A stretch of DNA of 16,396 nt. It comes from Deltaproteobacteria bacterium (lineage in GTDB: Bacteria > Myxococcota > Polyangia > Haliangiales > Haliangiaceae). The notes under the pieces were generated by a model that did not search any database, was not told the origin of the DNA, and worked only from the letters and a program-made list of their open reading frames with translations. This document shows, piece by piece, positions 15,659 through 16,396 of this stretch; the first letter of the stretch is position 1, and each line of letters starts with the position of its first letter. Both the position numbers and the translations under genes were made by a program. Where the stretch lies: positions 1 to 16,396 of the forward strand of contig JAGSPR010000200.1 of the NCBI GenBank assembly GCA_018262455.1, read 5' to 3'.

Positions 15659-16117
15659 CTACTTCGCGAAGCGCTTCTCGAAGAACGGCATGATGCACGC
15701 GGTGTACGCTGCGCAGTCCGTCTGGGTCAGGCAGGCCCGCGCGGCGTCGGCGTCATGTGGCGGCGGCTGATCGAGCGCGGACGCCATCTTCGTGCAGGTC
15801 GCGGCGATCGCCTCGTCGGCCGAGTCGGTGGCCCACTCCTGCTTCGCGGCCGCGATCATGCCATCGCGATCGGCCTTCACCTCGGCGGCGATCCCGGCGG
15901 GCACGTCGTACTTCGCGCGCAGATCGACGAGCGCGGGGATGTAGGTGTCGGTGCAGGTCCGGTTGTGGGTGAGCACCTCGACGCAGAGCGCGTGCAGCTC
16001 CGTGGTAGCGGGTTGCGCCCTCGGTGCGGACGGTTGCGCCGGTGCGGCCTCGGTGGTGCCGCACGCCGCGGCGACGGGAAGGGCGAGCAGACAGACGAGT
16101 GAGAGGAAGCGATTCAT
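15659..16117 (-). CDS. Cysteine-rich lipoprotein of unknown function
   Basis: This 152-residue protein starts with MNRF, a hydrophobic stretch and a lipobox AAAC at Cys19, so it is predicted to be lipid-anchored. A short Ala/Pro-rich spacer follows. The remainder is largely helical and contains six further cysteines, placed as C..R.C near the start of the mature domain, one in the middle (ATCTKM), and three near the end (ARACLTQTDCAAYTAC). This even number in an exported protein suggests three disulfides. I do not recognise the family. The start is fixed by AAGGAG six bases upstream; the frame is open further upstream but reads Arg/His-rich sequence overlapping the preceding gene. It follows the small membrane protein gene by 17 bases, so the two are almost certainly cotranscribed. 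Confidence 0.8.
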   Translation of the reverse strand: MNRFLSLVCLLALPVAAACGTTEAAPAQPSAPRAQPATTELHALCVEVLTHNRTCTDTYIPALVDLRAKYDVPAGIAAEVKADRDGMIAAAKQEWATDSADEAIAATCTKMASALDQPPPHDADAARACLTQTDCAAYTACIMPFFEKRFAK

Positions 16118-16123
16118 GACGGT

Positions 16124-16129
16124 CTCCTT
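16124..16129 (-). promoter_or_regulatory. ribosome binding site of the cysteine-rich lipoprotein
   Basis: AAGGAG on the minus strand (16129-16124) lies six bases before the ATG at 16117 and settles the start against longer in-frame alternatives. Confidence 0.75.
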
Positions 16130-16134
16130 GGTTG

Positions 16135-16396
16135 TTACGCGTGGTCGGTGGGCATGCGACGGACGCCGACGGCGACGAGGATCCAGGTGATCACCAGGAT
16201 CCCGCCGCCCAGCATCAGGTTCGTGGTGGACTCGGCGAAGCCCGCCAGCAGGACGGGCAGCGGATCCTCGGGCTCCTGACGCACGACGAACATCGCCGTG
16301 CTCGCGAGGCCTGCGATGAAGCCGACGAGGCTGGCGAACACCATCGCCCACGTCAGCGCGCGGATCATGGACAGCCGCTGCGCGTCGGCGTTGCGT
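16135..16396 (-). CDS. Small membrane protein, possibly TolQ/ExbB-like, start unresolved
   Basis: The visible protein ends at TAA 16137-16135. It has two strong membrane helices (TWAMVFASLVGFIAGLAS and LMLGGGILVITWILVAVGV), separated by a short acidic loop (RQEPEDPLPV) and followed by a short basic end. An ATG at 16368 gives 77 residues, but it has no ribosome site and the frame stays open to the window edge (RNADAQRLS before it), so the true start may be outside. The spacing of the two helices, with a Gly-rich first helix and LLAGFAEST...GG entering the second, recalls the last two helices of MotA/TolQ/ExbB proton channel proteins, but this is a loose resemblance. It lies 17 bases upstream of the cysteine-rich lipoprotein gene. 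Confidence 0.6.
   Translation of the reverse strand, partial: RNADAQRLSMIRALTWAMVFASLVGFIAGLASTAMFVVRQEPEDPLPVLLAGFAESTTNLMLGGGILVITWILVAVGVRRMPTDHA

Overview
The base composition (high GC, strong GC bias at third codon positions, several GTG starts) and gene content suggest a member of the Myxococcota: a eukaryote-like Ser/Thr protein kinase, large TPR and HEAT solenoid proteins, many lipoproteins and a DksA-type factor. A Polyangia/Haliangiales-like genome is my best guess. This placement is inference from gene content; no taxonomic marker gene is complete in the window.

Left edge (1-240, minus strand): a tRNA-Thr(UGU) followed by the 5' part of a tRNA-Tyr(GUA), read from a strong sigma70-type promoter at 211-239. 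This order matches the start of the widespread thrU-tyrU-glyT-thrT-tuf operon, so an EF-Tu gene probably lies just outside the window. Next, also on the minus strand, is a TPR-type lipoprotein gene (282-1490).

Plus-strand pair (1596-5212): a 771-residue protein made of two complete D-Ala-D-Ala-ligase-like ATP-grasp modules in tandem with a charged tail, then a membrane sensor histidine kinase 27 bases downstream. The kinase gene is broken. An internal deletion with a frame change joins the dimerisation/phosphoacceptor domain directly to the end of the ATPase domain, removing the N box and G1 box. It converges on a minus-strand gene (5227-7575) for an exported, highly regular protein of about 21 HEAT repeats.

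Centre (7847-9649, plus strand): a DksA/TraR-type RNA polymerase-binding factor with a probable leaderless promoter, then a Ser/Thr kinase with a single membrane helix at its extreme C-terminus and its own likely extended -10 promoter.

Right part (9665-16396, all minus strand, possibly one transcript): an incomplete small membrane protein, a cysteine-rich lipoprotein, a MOP-superfamily polysaccharide flippase with an unusual loop insertion, a lipoprotein translationally coupled to it (4-base overlap), and a 1262-residue single-pass TPR protein with a long disordered linker holding an exact 18-bp triple repeat. This looks like a cell-envelope cluster of unknown purpose.

There is no mobile element, CRISPR array or prophage, and no gene-free stretch over 300 bases (the longest is 7576-7846, 271 bases). 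The less ordinary points are the tandem ATP-grasp protein with both catalytic-loop tyrosines replaced, the deleted histidine kinase, the flippase/lipoprotein cluster, and several gene starts that look leaderless.
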